Assembly (NCBI RefSeq): GCF_022605165.1
Contig: NC_063069.1
Location: 5,332,001-5,396,000 of the forward strand
Reading direction: 5' to 3'
DNA from: Purpureocillium takamizusanense
Lineage: Eukaryota; Ascomycota; Sordariomycetes; Hypocreales; Ophiocordycipitaceae
Length of the DNA: 64,000 nt
The notes under the pieces are model-generated. The model made no database searches. It had not been told where the DNA came from and saw only the letters and a list, made by a program, of their open reading frames with translations. Shown piece after piece: positions 28,954-40,117 of the stretch. How positions within the stretch are numbered: position 1 is the stretch's first letter; the number at the start of each line of letters is the position of its first letter. A program made the position numbers and the translations under genes.

Positions 28954-31268
28954 GTTTTGTTGCTCGCTACCCTATGTAGCGAAGTGGTTGCGGCACTGAT
29001 GAACGAAACCCGGGCGACTTGCCGTCTGCACGTTTCGCCCGCGCGCGCAAGACAAGAAGAAGAGGGTGAGACGCTGGCCGTCGTAGTGCTATGGTGACCA
29101 GCTGATGTCGAGACAAAGAGAAACGCCCTCAGTGTCAGATAGGAAAGAGATCACGTGGGCTTGCAAAGGCGCAATAAAGAAGGAGAAAAGGCGTTTGGCG
29201 GGGGGGACATTACATTCGTATTGAGTCACAGCAACGGCGTGAATCCACCAAGAAACATAAGCAGACGTTGCGAGAGCCAACTCCCGCCGTGATGTTCTTG
29301 GCACATACATTTATTAGCCTCATGTTAAGCTTATTTCCGCGATCGGACTCTCAGAGGGGCATACCAAAGCCCCCCCCCCCTAGCTCTTGTCATCTTTTCG
29401 TCTCAACGTTTCGACGCCCGAAACGGGACACTATTCGACCGTCTTACCGCTCGCTCCAGTCCAGAATCCAAACAGCCCCCTCGTCGTTTGACCACGCCAT
29501 ATCTGACATATTGTGTCTGTGCAACAAAAGTCCATTGACCCAAGGCTCAGCTGAATAGCAACGACATGCACCCTCCTGAGCAAAGAGTCTCCAGGGCGGA
29601 TATCGCCATGTAGGGTAAAAGAGACAGGATTTAGAGTCTTGTGAGGCGGTAGTTTGCTGTTGCCTCCTCTTTACATCCTACCGGCATCAAGTGTGCGTGC
29701 GTGCTTCAAATGCCACCGCCGATCCACGCCGTTCTTGCACAACATAACCGACTCGGGCGCCACTTCAAGTCCAACAACTCCAGTCCCGTCAGACCAGACA
29801 TCAAATGCGCCGCACGTCCGCAACCCACAACCCCATCTGTCATATATCATCATCATCATCATCATCGTCACCCCGACCCAGGTGAGGCTCCCGCCTCACA
29901 AACCCAACATATACCTACCCGTCCGTTCCTTGCCATAGCAAGACCCCTCACATCACACCCCAGCAGAACAGCACCATATTGTACTTCGTACACTTCCATA
30001 TGTACTTCGCACAGACGCTTCAGTCGCCCATGTCTCCAGTATGTGTCCGTCACCCGTGACGTTGCACCAAACACTTGGGCCCCCATCCCTTCTCCTTCAC
30101 CTCCGATGGCAGACATACTGCAGTGACTCGACTCATGGTCACGGTCCGCGACTCATGGCACGCCGCGCGCGCACCATCCCTCTCACTACCCGCACTATAC
30201 GGACGCGATATGTCATCGCAACGCATTCCCGAGGCATGGACTGCTCCTTTTCCTCCTCCTCCTCCTCCTCCTCCTCCTCCACCTCCTTCTCGTCGTCACG
30301 AGTTACACAACAAAGCGCCCGCTACTTCACCCAACCTCCGCACCACCACCACTTCTTCACATCCCCGTCTCACCGTCTCCGCTACTCTAGCTGGAGCTCT
30401 TTTCCCTTCCCTGCAGAGACCTTCAGAAAAATCTAACCCTTGTCGAAAAGCGCCACACACACAGAAAGGAAGCGGCTCAAGCTACGTCGTCACAGCTTCT
30501 TCTCAGCCGTGAGTGCCAGCTGGAGTCTTCCTCCCGTAACGGGCCCCAAGACGGCTTAAAATACCTATGCCTGCTCCCATCAGTCTTGCCGACACGCAAT
30601 AGTAATTGAATATATCATCAACTACTATCAGCCCACCGCCAAGCGAACCCAAAACGAAAAGAAACCCTGCTCCAAAAAAGCTTCGAGAACACCCCTTACC
30701 CGTGGCCTTGGGCTCGGCGTGGCTGCGCCTCATCGCAACCCCCCCTGTTTCCCCGCATTCCTGGCTGCAGGTTGTGCAGAGCCTCTGCACAACATCCCCG
30801 AGCTTTCCGGCTCCGTAGTAACGTAGCTCCTTCATCCTTTTCAACCACCCTCGACTCACGTCACTGCATCGACATATCGGTCCAGCCCACGAGTTGCGTG
30901 TCCAAGAGTTTCGTTTCATTACGATGAATCTAGTCCGGTCTATGCCTCGTCTATCCGTCTCGCGCCGCCACGTCTAGAGCCGCCCACTCTATACGCGTGC
31001 GTGGGGGCGGCTCGCCTTGCTGTCGTCTGTCATTCTCTTACTCTTCCAGTCGTCCCGCGGCTCTTGAGAAAAGATGCAAGAAAAATTCAGCCAAGTCCTT
31101 GAACATCGACCAACACAGTCCAGGCCATCTGGACGCTCCGAAACGCGCGGTCAACGGCTCGGCTCGGCGCCCGCCTCAATCTCGGCTTGGCTCGGCCCAT
31201 GGCCGACTCCATCTTTTTACGCCGGAACTTGACGGCGCGGCGGGGGAACAACAACAAGTCAAAACAAT
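28954..31268. other. Gene-free region before FAD2
   Basis: 2.3 kb between the start of the NAGS-like gene and the FAD2 stop. It contains a C12 run (29369-29380), ATC repeats (29848-29865) and a CTC array (30250-30280). A 138-codon minus frame at 30503-30919 has two hydrophobic stretches but no support. The end near 31268 is probably FAD2 3' UTR. Confidence 0.55.
30250..30280. repeat. CTC trinucleotide tract
   Basis: About ten uninterrupted CTC units in gene-free DNA. Confidence 0.9.
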
Positions 31269-32786
31269 TTACTCGGGCTTCTTCATGCTGGCGGGCTTGG
31301 TGCCCAGGCCGTTGGTGTTGCGGAAGAAGAGGATGCCCTTGCCGGCGCCCTCGGCCTTCTCGCTGGGCTCGACCCATTGGCACATGCGGGCGCTTCGCCA
31401 CATGGCGCGGATGAAGCCCCAGGGGCCGTCCTTGGTATCGGACCGGTAGTGCTTGCCCATGACGGGACGAATGGCGTCCGACGCCTCGTCGGCGTTGTAA
31501 AAGGGAATGGTGCTGACATAGTGATGCAGGACGTGCGTCTCGATGATACCGTGCAGCAGGTGGCGACCGACGAAGCCCATCTCGCGATCAATCGTGGCAG
31601 CGGCGCCACGGACAAAGTTCCATTCGTCGGCAGTGTAGTGGGGCAGAGACGGGTCGGTGTGCTGGAGAAAGGTGATGGCAACTGCGGCAAAACGGTCAGC
31701 ATCTCAGCGAGAAACGAAAGAAGAAAACCCCCTAGTCGAGGTATCGACGGGGTACGGGCGAGACGAACCGAGCCAGTGGTTGACCCAGAGATACGGGATC
31801 ATGTACCAGACGGCCAGATTGGCCCATCCGAAGCGGTTGCCGAGGTAGTACAGGACACTGGCGGCGATGGCAATGCCCAGGTCGCTGAGGAGAATGAGCT
31901 TGCCGTCCTTTTGCTCATAGAGGGGGCTTCGCGGGTCAAAGTGGTTGACGCCGCCGCCGGAGCCGTTGTGCTTGCCCTTGCCGCGGCCCTCGCGCTGGCG
32001 CTCGTGGTAGTTGTGGCCGGTGACGTTGGTCAGGAGATAGTTGGGCCAGCCGATGAGCTGCTGGCCGATGAGCATGAGGAGGGTGTAGGCGGGGGCGTCC
32101 TCGGCCAGCTCGCTGAGCTCGTGGACCATCTTGCCGAGGCGCGAGGCCTGCTGCTCACGGGTGCGGGGCACGAAGACCATGTCGCGCTCCATGTTGCCAG
32201 TGGCCTTGTGGTGCTTGCCGTGAGAGATCTTCCAGGAGAAGTAGGGGACGAGGAGAGCCGAGTGCAGGACCCAGCCGGTGGTGTCGTTGACAATCTTGGA
32301 GGGCGAGAAGGCCTGGTGACCACACTCGTGGGCAATGACCCAGAGGCCGGTGCCGAAGAGGCCCTGGAGGACCGTGTACAGGCCCCAGAGCAGAGCGCGG
32401 ACGGGGCTCGAGGGAATGTACTCGGGGGTGACGAAGTTGTGGCAGAGGAGGAAGGTGGTGGCGATGCAGGCCATATCACGCAGGATATATGCGTAGCCCT
32501 TCAGGGCGGAGCGCTCGAAGCAGTGGGCGGGGATGGCATCGCGGATATCCTTGATGGTGAAGTCCGGGGGTGTGAAGGCGTTGCCGTACGTGTCGACGAG
32601 ACCCGTGTAGGCAGGCTTGGGGTCGGCGACGTCGATGGAGGAGAGGGAGGAGAGCGACGTGGACGAGGCCGAGTGGCGGGGGGAGTCGGAGGGTGAGACG
32701 GCGGCCGACGACTCGGAGTCGGTGGCCGTGGCCGAGGTGACGGTCCTGCGGAGGACGGGATTCCGGGGGATGGCGGTGGAAGCCAT
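31269..32786 (-). CDS. fad2: Delta-12 oleate desaturase FAD2 (476 aa, 2 exons)
   Basis: Exons 31769-32786 and 31269-31681; the 87-nt intron has GT..AG ends and rejoins as NHWLVAITFLQHTDPSLPHY, a conserved desaturase stretch. The enzyme introduces the delta-12 double bond into oleoyl chains (oleate to linoleate) in the ER membrane with cytochrome b5 as electron donor. All three di-iron histidine boxes are intact: HECGH (153-157), HGKHH (189-193) and HVLHH (389-393), with hydrophobic segments between boxes. The N-terminal ~50 residues are Ser/Thr-rich and variable. No N-terminal cytochrome b5 domain is fused, as expected for delta-12 rather than delta-9 enzymes. A delta-15 or bifunctional specificity cannot be excluded from sequence. 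The gene is flanked upstream by 5.2 kb without genes. Confidence 0.95.
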
Positions 32787-35700
32787 TGTGAGGGTGAGCG
32801 GGCGGACTGACGATGTCCTGTGCTGGCGACGATGAGGCGGGTGGTGGTGGGTGTGTAAGTTTTACGTCGGTTCCCAATGGGTGGTTGTGTGTGTTTTTGT
32901 TTGCTGGGAACCTGTCCGTCTCCTGCCCGGCGACTCTAGCAAACGTGTGAAGTGAAAACAGGAAAGGAAAAAAAAGCTAAGAAGGGTGCTGTGTCAAGGT
33001 GTCCGAGGCAAAGGGAATGAAGAGGGCCGTGGCTGAAAGATCGGGGAGGAGGACGAGATAATCTGGGAGGGGGGGCGTGTGCCTGGAAATTGTTGGGGTC
33101 GCAGGGGTCGTGGGTCCAAGGGGTCGCTGGAAGCCGCTGCAGAAGAGACCGTGCTGTACTGTAGGCGATGCCGAGCCCTGGGATGGATTGACCACAGCTT
33201 CAATTGGCCTGGGGCTAGTGATGGAGAGGGGGGTCTGCCGTCAGGTACCCGACCAACCTTAGTACCAGCCTTCAGTGGGTGTACTACCTCAAATTCCACT
33301 ACGGCACGCACCTCAGCTTTACCACCGCAGGGGAGTGGCCGAACCCGTGGAGGCTCAGTCCCCTGTAGTGCTTAGGTTCTTGCGCTGTCACTTGTTGGTA
33401 AGTTGTAGGTACGCAACAAAGGCATGATGGAATTCTTCGACATCAAACGGCGTCCCGAAGCAATTCGAGCGTCAACGCCAGTCATCCGCACGGCATGAGG
33501 CCACTCGACAAGTGAAGCTCGGGCGGAGCCCTGGGCATGGCAGCACAGCAGCCCCTGCTGCGGGCAAGGAGGCGGTGGCACATACATACAACCTCTGCCA
33601 GCGACTGCTGCCCCGGTGGAGGCATCCTAGGCCGGGCAGGGGACAGACAGAGTCTCAGAGATATGGGAGTTATGCGGGACGGACGAAGCCGGTTTGCCAG
33701 ACAGGCGTACACACCGCCTAGTCCAGTCCAGGTGCCTGAATCGAGGTTGATCATGGGGGCAAGAGACGGAGCGCTGGAGCAACCTTGGGAACATTGGCGC
33801 CGCCAGCGGCGAACGGCAGAGGCCCAGCCGGGCTTGCACTCGCTTCCACTGGTGGGGTGGCTCCAGCAATTCCAGCCTAGGTAGCCCAGATGGCGCTGGC
33901 TGCTTCCCTTGGAGAAGCTGCCAGCCATCCATCCACCAGCAGGGTCCAGATGGTCGCATTCCATCGTTTTTTTTTCTCCTTATTTCTTTCCCGCAGCGGG
34001 CGGACGGCGCATGGATTTCCCCATTCGGGGATCCACCGGGAACCAGCGCCATCCTCCATCATCGTCCTCATGCCTCCTCCGTACCGGCATCTAGCCAGCC
34101 AAGCGCCAGCTGACTTGATAGCTAGTAGCAGCAGTCAGCCATCGCGCGATGGCGATTCCATCATGTTAACTACTTGGCAGAGCGGGCCGACGGTGCATGT
34201 GAAAGTCGACAGACAGCAACACTGCTCCTCTGGCCCCGTGGTGGCGGCCACCGCCAGAAGGCAAGATACACGATGCATCCATCTACTGGCCATGGCAGTC
34301 CCGATTGGTGCCTCCTACCTGTAGGTATCTTTGCTACGTGCCTTCCTACCAGGTCCAGGGCCGCAGCTTGTTGCGTGTTACAGAGCACACGGAGAAACAT
34401 GGAGGAGGCGTGATTGACTACCCGCCATCACATACGCCTCGCGAGACATGACGCACCAGCCGAGCACACTTTTTTTTTCTTTCGCGCCTCTCGACCGCCA
34501 CCACCACGACGACAAGATAGCGGTGGCGGATACCTCCTGAGCTGCTGACCAGCGGATTGCAATTGCACGCGCCGGCAGGCGAGTCAAACGAGGGCACACG
34601 GTGGATTGTTGATTTGGCGTTTTGTGGGCTGACCCTTACCCTGCTGCCCCTTCCCTTCGCCTTTGACTCGTGGAGTTGCACGACGTGGAGCCGCAACGCA
34701 CGACGAAGCAACAATGGGCTCCATCAATGCTCCAAGCACCCTGCTGTCACTGTGCGCACACCAAACGAAGGGGGGGCGTGTGCCCCAGGACCAGAAAGAG
34801 AGAGAATAACCTTATTGCCGAGCGTGTCCCCCCCCCTTCGATGCGATGCGCCGTCTCGTTTTGGTCGACGTCGCCCACGCCGGCCCAGACGACCAGCCAG
34901 ACACACGGTTATCGACAAGACGGCCAACCAGCATCCACACGCGCGGTGCATCTTCGTCTCGCATATGCAGTAGTACTAGCATCGGGAGAACCGCCCTGCA
35001 TATCGGGCTCGACCTCTTTTCCTCACTTCTGCCTCTCTCAGCTGACAGCGGCGCGAACCATCGTTTGTCCCCTCCCTCCACGAGCGTGCCGATCCGAAGG
35101 GTTTGCCTGACGACGGAGATGCATGTGGCTGGCAGAGCTGGGACGACGAAGCAGAGAAAGACGCGCACATGCGAGACAGCTCACCTTGCTGCTCGCTGCG
35201 TCTGCATCTGCGTCTGCTGAATCATGTACTGCAGCAAACAGCCCGCGAGACGGCATCTCGAGAGGAAGGAAGAAAGAAAAGAGGCGGCCGTCACATGCAC
35301 GTCGACGAAAAGGACGAAAAGGGCTTGCCGTCGTTTCGGTTGGCCAGTCCAGACGGCAAGGAGCTCCTCGTTCATCCCGATGGCTCGCTTGTTGGCTTGC
35401 GACACCCATCTCACTTACACGGGAGCTACACCCTAGGTAAGCAAGCAAGCTATGCAAGCAAGAGGTCGGGGGAATCTCGTCCATCGCCTGCCTCCTCAGT
35501 CGCAACGGGCCCGGCCACTTTCACATGCTTCTGCTTCTGATCGTATGTACCGCTCGCTGTACCGACCAGCGAGATGGGTTCGAAGGCCGCCTCGTTGTTA
35601 GCGGCGCGCGCATCGGCACGGAGACCGGGACCCAGCCCAGCCATGTGCGGCGGCGGCGATTTGGGGGCTGCGCGGGACCGAAAAGAATTTCTGTTGGGAA

Positions 35701-37947
35701 ATTTGTTGAGAGCGGGCGGCTCCCTGTCGGCAGCGGTGGTGCTGGTGGTGGAGGGTGGCGCGACCGCCAGCCTGTGCGGGTGCGGCCTGGGCAAACCCCC
35801 CTCCCCCGGGCTGGGCTGGGCTGCCCCTGACTGGATGGACTGGACGGGCAGGCCGTCCACTGGCCGAGGCGCCTTTCCCGCCGGGGCTTGGGGGGGTGGC
35901 CGCCTGTGGCAGAGGGGAGAACCTGCCCAGGTTCCAGTGAAGTGGTTCCCTGAGGTACCTACAGGTAGACTGCACAGGACAGGTAATAGGACCTCGAGGC
36001 TGCGGGCCGCTGACCAACTGCCCGTCTATAGGTTCACTCCACGTGCAGCACCGTGGGTAGGTAGGTTTTTTTTTTCTTTCTTGGCCCTGCCTGCCCCTCG
36101 GCACGCACGCACTTGCACGTCATCTCTCCTCCCTGGAAGGCCGCCTGCCTCTTGTCCCTGGCTAGGTACCTCGGGAGCGCCATGTTGCGACAGTCTTGTC
36201 ACTGTTCCCTCGTCCGCCCCGCTCTCCCCGAACCGCCGGCGAGCGGACCGCCATCCTACGAATGAGCTTCCCGCCCTTGTCATCCCGATGGCGGCGGCGG
36301 ATCGGCCGCCCCGCGCATCTCTTGCCCCGCTCCGGCGCCAGCGGCGCTCCTGTGCGTGTCCAGCTGCCGTGGCGCCGACAAAACTGCGTGCGATTTTATT
36401 TTATTCTGCTTTCTTGGTGTACTTTTGCCTTGGAATGGGGGGGGGGAGGCGCGGGAGGGGTGTTTTCCCGCGGCGGTGCTATACGGTGCTATCATATACA
36501 ATACATGCTGCCCCGCGGTGGGAGCTGTTTCTTTCTCCCCATGGGAAAGGCGGGATGGGCCAAGAAACAAAGCTTGGTATCCATCTAGATGCCCGCGTCT
36601 ACAGATGCCCGCCAGTCTTGCTGCTGCTGCTGCTGCTGCTACGTAGATATCCGTGTTTTTATGTTTGCCGGTTTATCGATATACGGTAGCCTGTACTGTT
36701 TGTTAGCTGCCCCTCGCCCTGGCTCATGACCGTTCCAGTCGTGCAGTATCGCCTCATCAGTACCAACTATACGAGCGGTATATGATCCGCTTCGATCGTG
36801 AGCAGGGGAGTCTTGGGGGGGCTGACTGACTGGCTGGCTTGCGAAAAACGAGCAGAGCACGGGGCAGAGTCCCCCGTATAAGCGTGCATCGCGGCGGCTT
36901 TGCAGAGACGCACGGGGACGGGCAGGGTTGCAGACGGCTTAGCTCGGCCTAGGTTCTGTTCGTCTCTTATGTACCATGTTCTTTCTCGACGTTCGAGGCC
37001 ATCGACCGCCGCCTATAACCTATCATCATCACCAATCATCACCCGTCGCCATTACCCAGTCGCGCAAGTACCGGCCTCAAGTAACCTCAATGAGCTCGCT
37101 CGCTCTCTCTCTCTCTTATTAGAGGATGGTGAGGCCTTGAACCTCGACGCCTTCCTCTCTTAATCTCCTTTACGTAGATGCTACCACTACTTTATAAGTA
37201 ATCAGCAGCAGGAAGCTGCCTACCTACTGACCTACTTGTCTGCGTGGGGCGGCCATCCGCTCGGTCTGCACAGTACGTGATGACCTTGGCTCTGGCCCCA
37301 ATGCATTCAATTCACACCACTCACACCATATACATGCCTTGAACGGTTTATCAAGCGATTTTGGCTTCCTGTGGGCGGTCTGGTGTGGTCGAGCGAGTGA
37401 ATCTCCCTCCTCCTCAGGCGCTCGAAAGGGTAGGGAGTTGCTTACCCTACATCACTTACACGCGTCTCGGCGATGCCCAGTGGGCGCGCGCCCCCTTTTC
37501 AATACAACATTTGAAGCTATTGTAAATTCATGAGAGCGCCATGTGCCTCATACGGAGCAATCAGTCATCTTACGATGATATGATATTGCAGAGGTGGACG
37601 TATGAGCTGGGAACATGCGCGGGTGTCTCAATGCTGGCCATCCTCCCCACCTTCGTTACCCCTCCACTTCCGTATATCCTGCAGGAGTAACAAGGACGTC
37701 AGAGCGACCCATCATGACTGCCACAGGGAAGAAATAGTAGGAGCAATACCATGCTCTTTGCTACACTCATGCTAGAGTAGTATATGTACTAAGTAGATGC
37801 AGTAAAAAAGATGCCCGTCGTGACGGAAACGCCCCGCTACCAATAAACATCCATAGTCAAGCACATCTCTCGCCCTCCCCTCGTGCGGAAACAGACCCCT
37901 CAACGTCCACGATAGCAACAACAAAACAACAAAACGAAACGCATATC
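32787..37947. other. Large gene-free region (5.2 kb)
   Basis: Between the FAD2 start and the stop of the transposase-derived gene, both on the minus strand. I see no domain-bearing frame on either strand; the longest frame (371 codons, + strand, 35574-36689) is low-complexity. It contains short inverted TACCT..AGGTA modules (for example 34316-34327), a CTG tract (36620-36640), poly-T/poly-G runs and a CT run (37101-37115). The first part must include the FAD2 promoter. No terminal inverted repeats of a transposon are recognised. Confidence 0.55.
36620..36640. repeat. CTG trinucleotide tract
   Basis: Seven CTG units, non-genic. Confidence 0.85.
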
Positions 37948-39228
37948 CTACCACGGCACCAGCCGCCCCTCGCTCTCCACCACCTGCCGCAGCCTCTGCA
38001 CCATAAAGTCCACCCAGATATTGACCCTCTCCTGCTCCACCCCGTCCCACGCCCGCCGCGCCATCCCCCGCAGCGTCTCATCCTCCCAGTCCTGGCCCTT
38101 GCCGTCCTCCTCGCCGCCGCCATCGCCCTTGGTCACCTCGCCAAACTGCCATTGCTTCCTCGCCGGCCAGAGCGTCTCCAGCGGGTTCAGGTCCGGTGCG
38201 TCGCCGCAGCCAAACACGTGTCGCAGCCCCGCGCTCTCCTTCCAGCTTTGCACCGCGTTCTGCTTGCTCAGCCCGCCATGCGCAAACGCCTCCACATCCT
38301 CGTACAGCACGAACGCCGGGTCCGCCGCCAGCCAGCTTCGGACCTCCTTGTCCAGGATCTTGTAGTGGTAGTCCGCCATGCTGGGCGTCCCGGCGCAGTT
38401 GGGGCTCGTTGAGTCCTCATAGAATACCAGTTTGCTTTTGAACCCGTATCCTGCCGCCGCCCACGCATGGACCTTTCGGATATCCCTTGGCCAGCCCGCC
38501 TCGGACCCCAAGCCGGCATCGTCACCCGCCTCGCACCCGGGGCAATGCAGTCGCTCGCCCGGGCGCGGCAGCAGGCGCACTCGCCCGTCGAGACCGAACC
38601 CAAAGTGCAGCTCGATGCTGAAGCGCACGCGGCGCCAGTCCTCGGTCGTCGGATACGCCTCGAGCACCCGCCGTGCCCAGTCCGCGCGCTTCTCGCGGCA
38701 GCGACGGTGCACGACGCTCCGCCCGCAGGACAGGCACCGCCGGTAGCCTAGCGTGCCCATTGCGCGGTGCAGCGTCCGAGGGTTGACCGTCACTTCCACG
38801 CCCGCCGCCTTGGCCAGCCGCGTCCAATTGAACCCGCCCGACTCGCTGCCATCGACCGACGAACCCGAATCCATCTTGCCGCCTTCGCCGTGGTGTTGGT
38901 GCTCGAGGTCATGCTGTTGATTCTGCTGCTGCTGCTGCTGCTGGGGGCTCTCTTCTTCCCACAGGAGCATCTCCATCCGCCGCTGGTCCGCCTCCGAGAC
39001 CTTGCTCGGCCGCCCGCGCGTCTCCTCCCACTCGGGGTCGCTCCGCTTCGACGACGCCGGTGAGCTCAGCGCGGCGTAGCCCTGAGACCGCGACAGGTCA
39101 AAGTGCCGGAATATGGCCGACTTGTTGACGGGCAGGCCCTGCGACTCGAGGTACGAGATGGTGCCGCGGACCATGGCCTTTTTCGGCGTGTCGCCATGCT
39201 TGTATCCCTTGTAGCCAGCCGGCCGCAT
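37948..39228 (-). CDS. Tc1/mariner-transposase-derived protein, probably domesticated (426 aa)
   Basis: An intact single-exon frame from an ATG at 39228. Residues ~1-75 form a helix-turn-helix DNA-binding region (GTISYLESQGLPVNKSAIFRHF, then a GRPSK AT-hook-like word). Residues ~95-105 are polyglutamine. A second HTH-like part (VNPRTLHRAMGTLGY) and a CLSCGR..HRRC cysteine cluster follow. The DDE-type catalytic core is recognisable: WRRVRFSIELHF aligns with the Tc1 box FSDE, YEDVEAFAHG with QDNAPxH, and APDLNPLETLW with SPDLNPIEN. The second (Asp311) and third (Glu351) acidic residues remain, but the first Asp is replaced by Ile205, so strand cleavage should be impaired. There are no evident terminal repeats, no stop codons and GC-rich codon use like the neighbours. 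This argues for a host gene, perhaps a DNA-binding protein. Function unknown. Confidence 0.8.
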   Translation of the reverse strand: MRPAGYKGYKHGDTPKKAMVRGTISYLESQGLPVNKSAIFRHFDLSRSQGYAALSSPASSKRSDPEWEETRGRPSKVSEADQRRMEMLLWEEESPQQQQQQQNQQHDLEHQHHGEGGKMDSGSSVDGSESGGFNWTRLAKAAGVEVTVNPRTLHRAMGTLGYRRCLSCGRSVVHRRCREKRADWARRVLEAYPTTEDWRRVRFSIELHFGFGLDGRVRLLPRPGERLHCPGCEAGDDAGLGSEAGWPRDIRKVHAWAAAGYGFKSKLVFYEDSTSPNCAGTPSMADYHYKILDKEVRSWLAADPAFVLYEDVEAFAHGGLSKQNAVQSWKESAGLRHVFGCGDAPDLNPLETLWPARKQWQFGEVTKGDGGGEEDGKGQDWEDETLRGMARRAWDGVEQERVNIWVDFMVQRLRQVVESEGRLVPW

Positions 39229-40117
39229 CGCGAGGGCGGGTTCACCGTGTTTTACTTGGCTGCAGGCGGGGCGCGTCGACCATCAGAGACAGGTCGTGAG
39301 TCGCGTGTAAGTCGTTGACAGAAGAAGTGTGTGGATGTTTTTGTCTGGCTCTCGCACTCCCGCGGCGGCGGGGGTGAGCTGGGTCGTTTGACGTTGATTG
39401 TCTAGCGTCACGTGATGAATTCACCAGCGGCCAATGTCGCACCGCCAACAAACCATGACCAACACTTCACCACAAACCAACGAGCAAGCACTTTTTTTGC
39501 AACAAGGGTTGGAAACACAGTGTGCTCCATTCTATCATTACGCGGCATAGTATTCACGCTCCTTAATATAGTGCCCTGCGGTCGGATTATTTGGACAGGC
39601 GTCCGTCACCGTCTCAGTGCAGGAGATCATGAACAGGGCCACAGTCAATCACCATAGGAGGCGCGGAAACGAGATGCGAGGCAGCGTAAATGTGTACGTC
39701 AGTTCATAACTATGTGGCTCAGCCGTCTCGGAGCATAGCGCTCTGGCGTGAGCATGGATCGAGCCTCCGCATCCAATGGCTCGTCCGATCCTTTGTGTCC
39801 CATTGACTGGAATAAGATTAAACAATACAGCCAGTAGCCTCCTGCTGTCGACAGCACGGAGCTGTTGGCGAGAAGAGAAGAAAAGAGTTATCCAGTACCA
39901 CCCAGCAGCCTCGCGGGGCCCTGGAGGCTCTCTCATGTAAAAGGCGGCAACGTGCCGACAATGTGCCGGCCATCGCCAGCTTGCTGCCAAGCCGTCGACA
40001 CGACGCCGGGTGTGGCCGCCATGCTCCGTCTATACCCTGATGTACATTACCCGCTGTAAATGAGACTCAGATGATTGTGTCATTAAGATGTGGCGGAATC
40101 GTCACGGAAACCGTGCA
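39229..40117. other. Intergenic
   Basis: 889 bp between the start of the transposase-derived gene and the stop of the TBC gene, both on the minus strand. It is more AT-rich than the coding flanks. A CACGTG-type E-box-like word lies near 39409. No further feature. Confidence 0.5.

Noticed and set aside
30503..30919. 138-codon minus frame with two hydrophobic stretches
   Set aside because: No homology recognised, no clear promoter, surrounded by simple repeats; insufficient support.
35574..36689. 371-codon plus frame upstream of FAD2
   Set aside because: Composition follows GC-rich repeats (Pro/Gly/Ala/Arg), ends in a CTG tract, and shows no recognisable domain.
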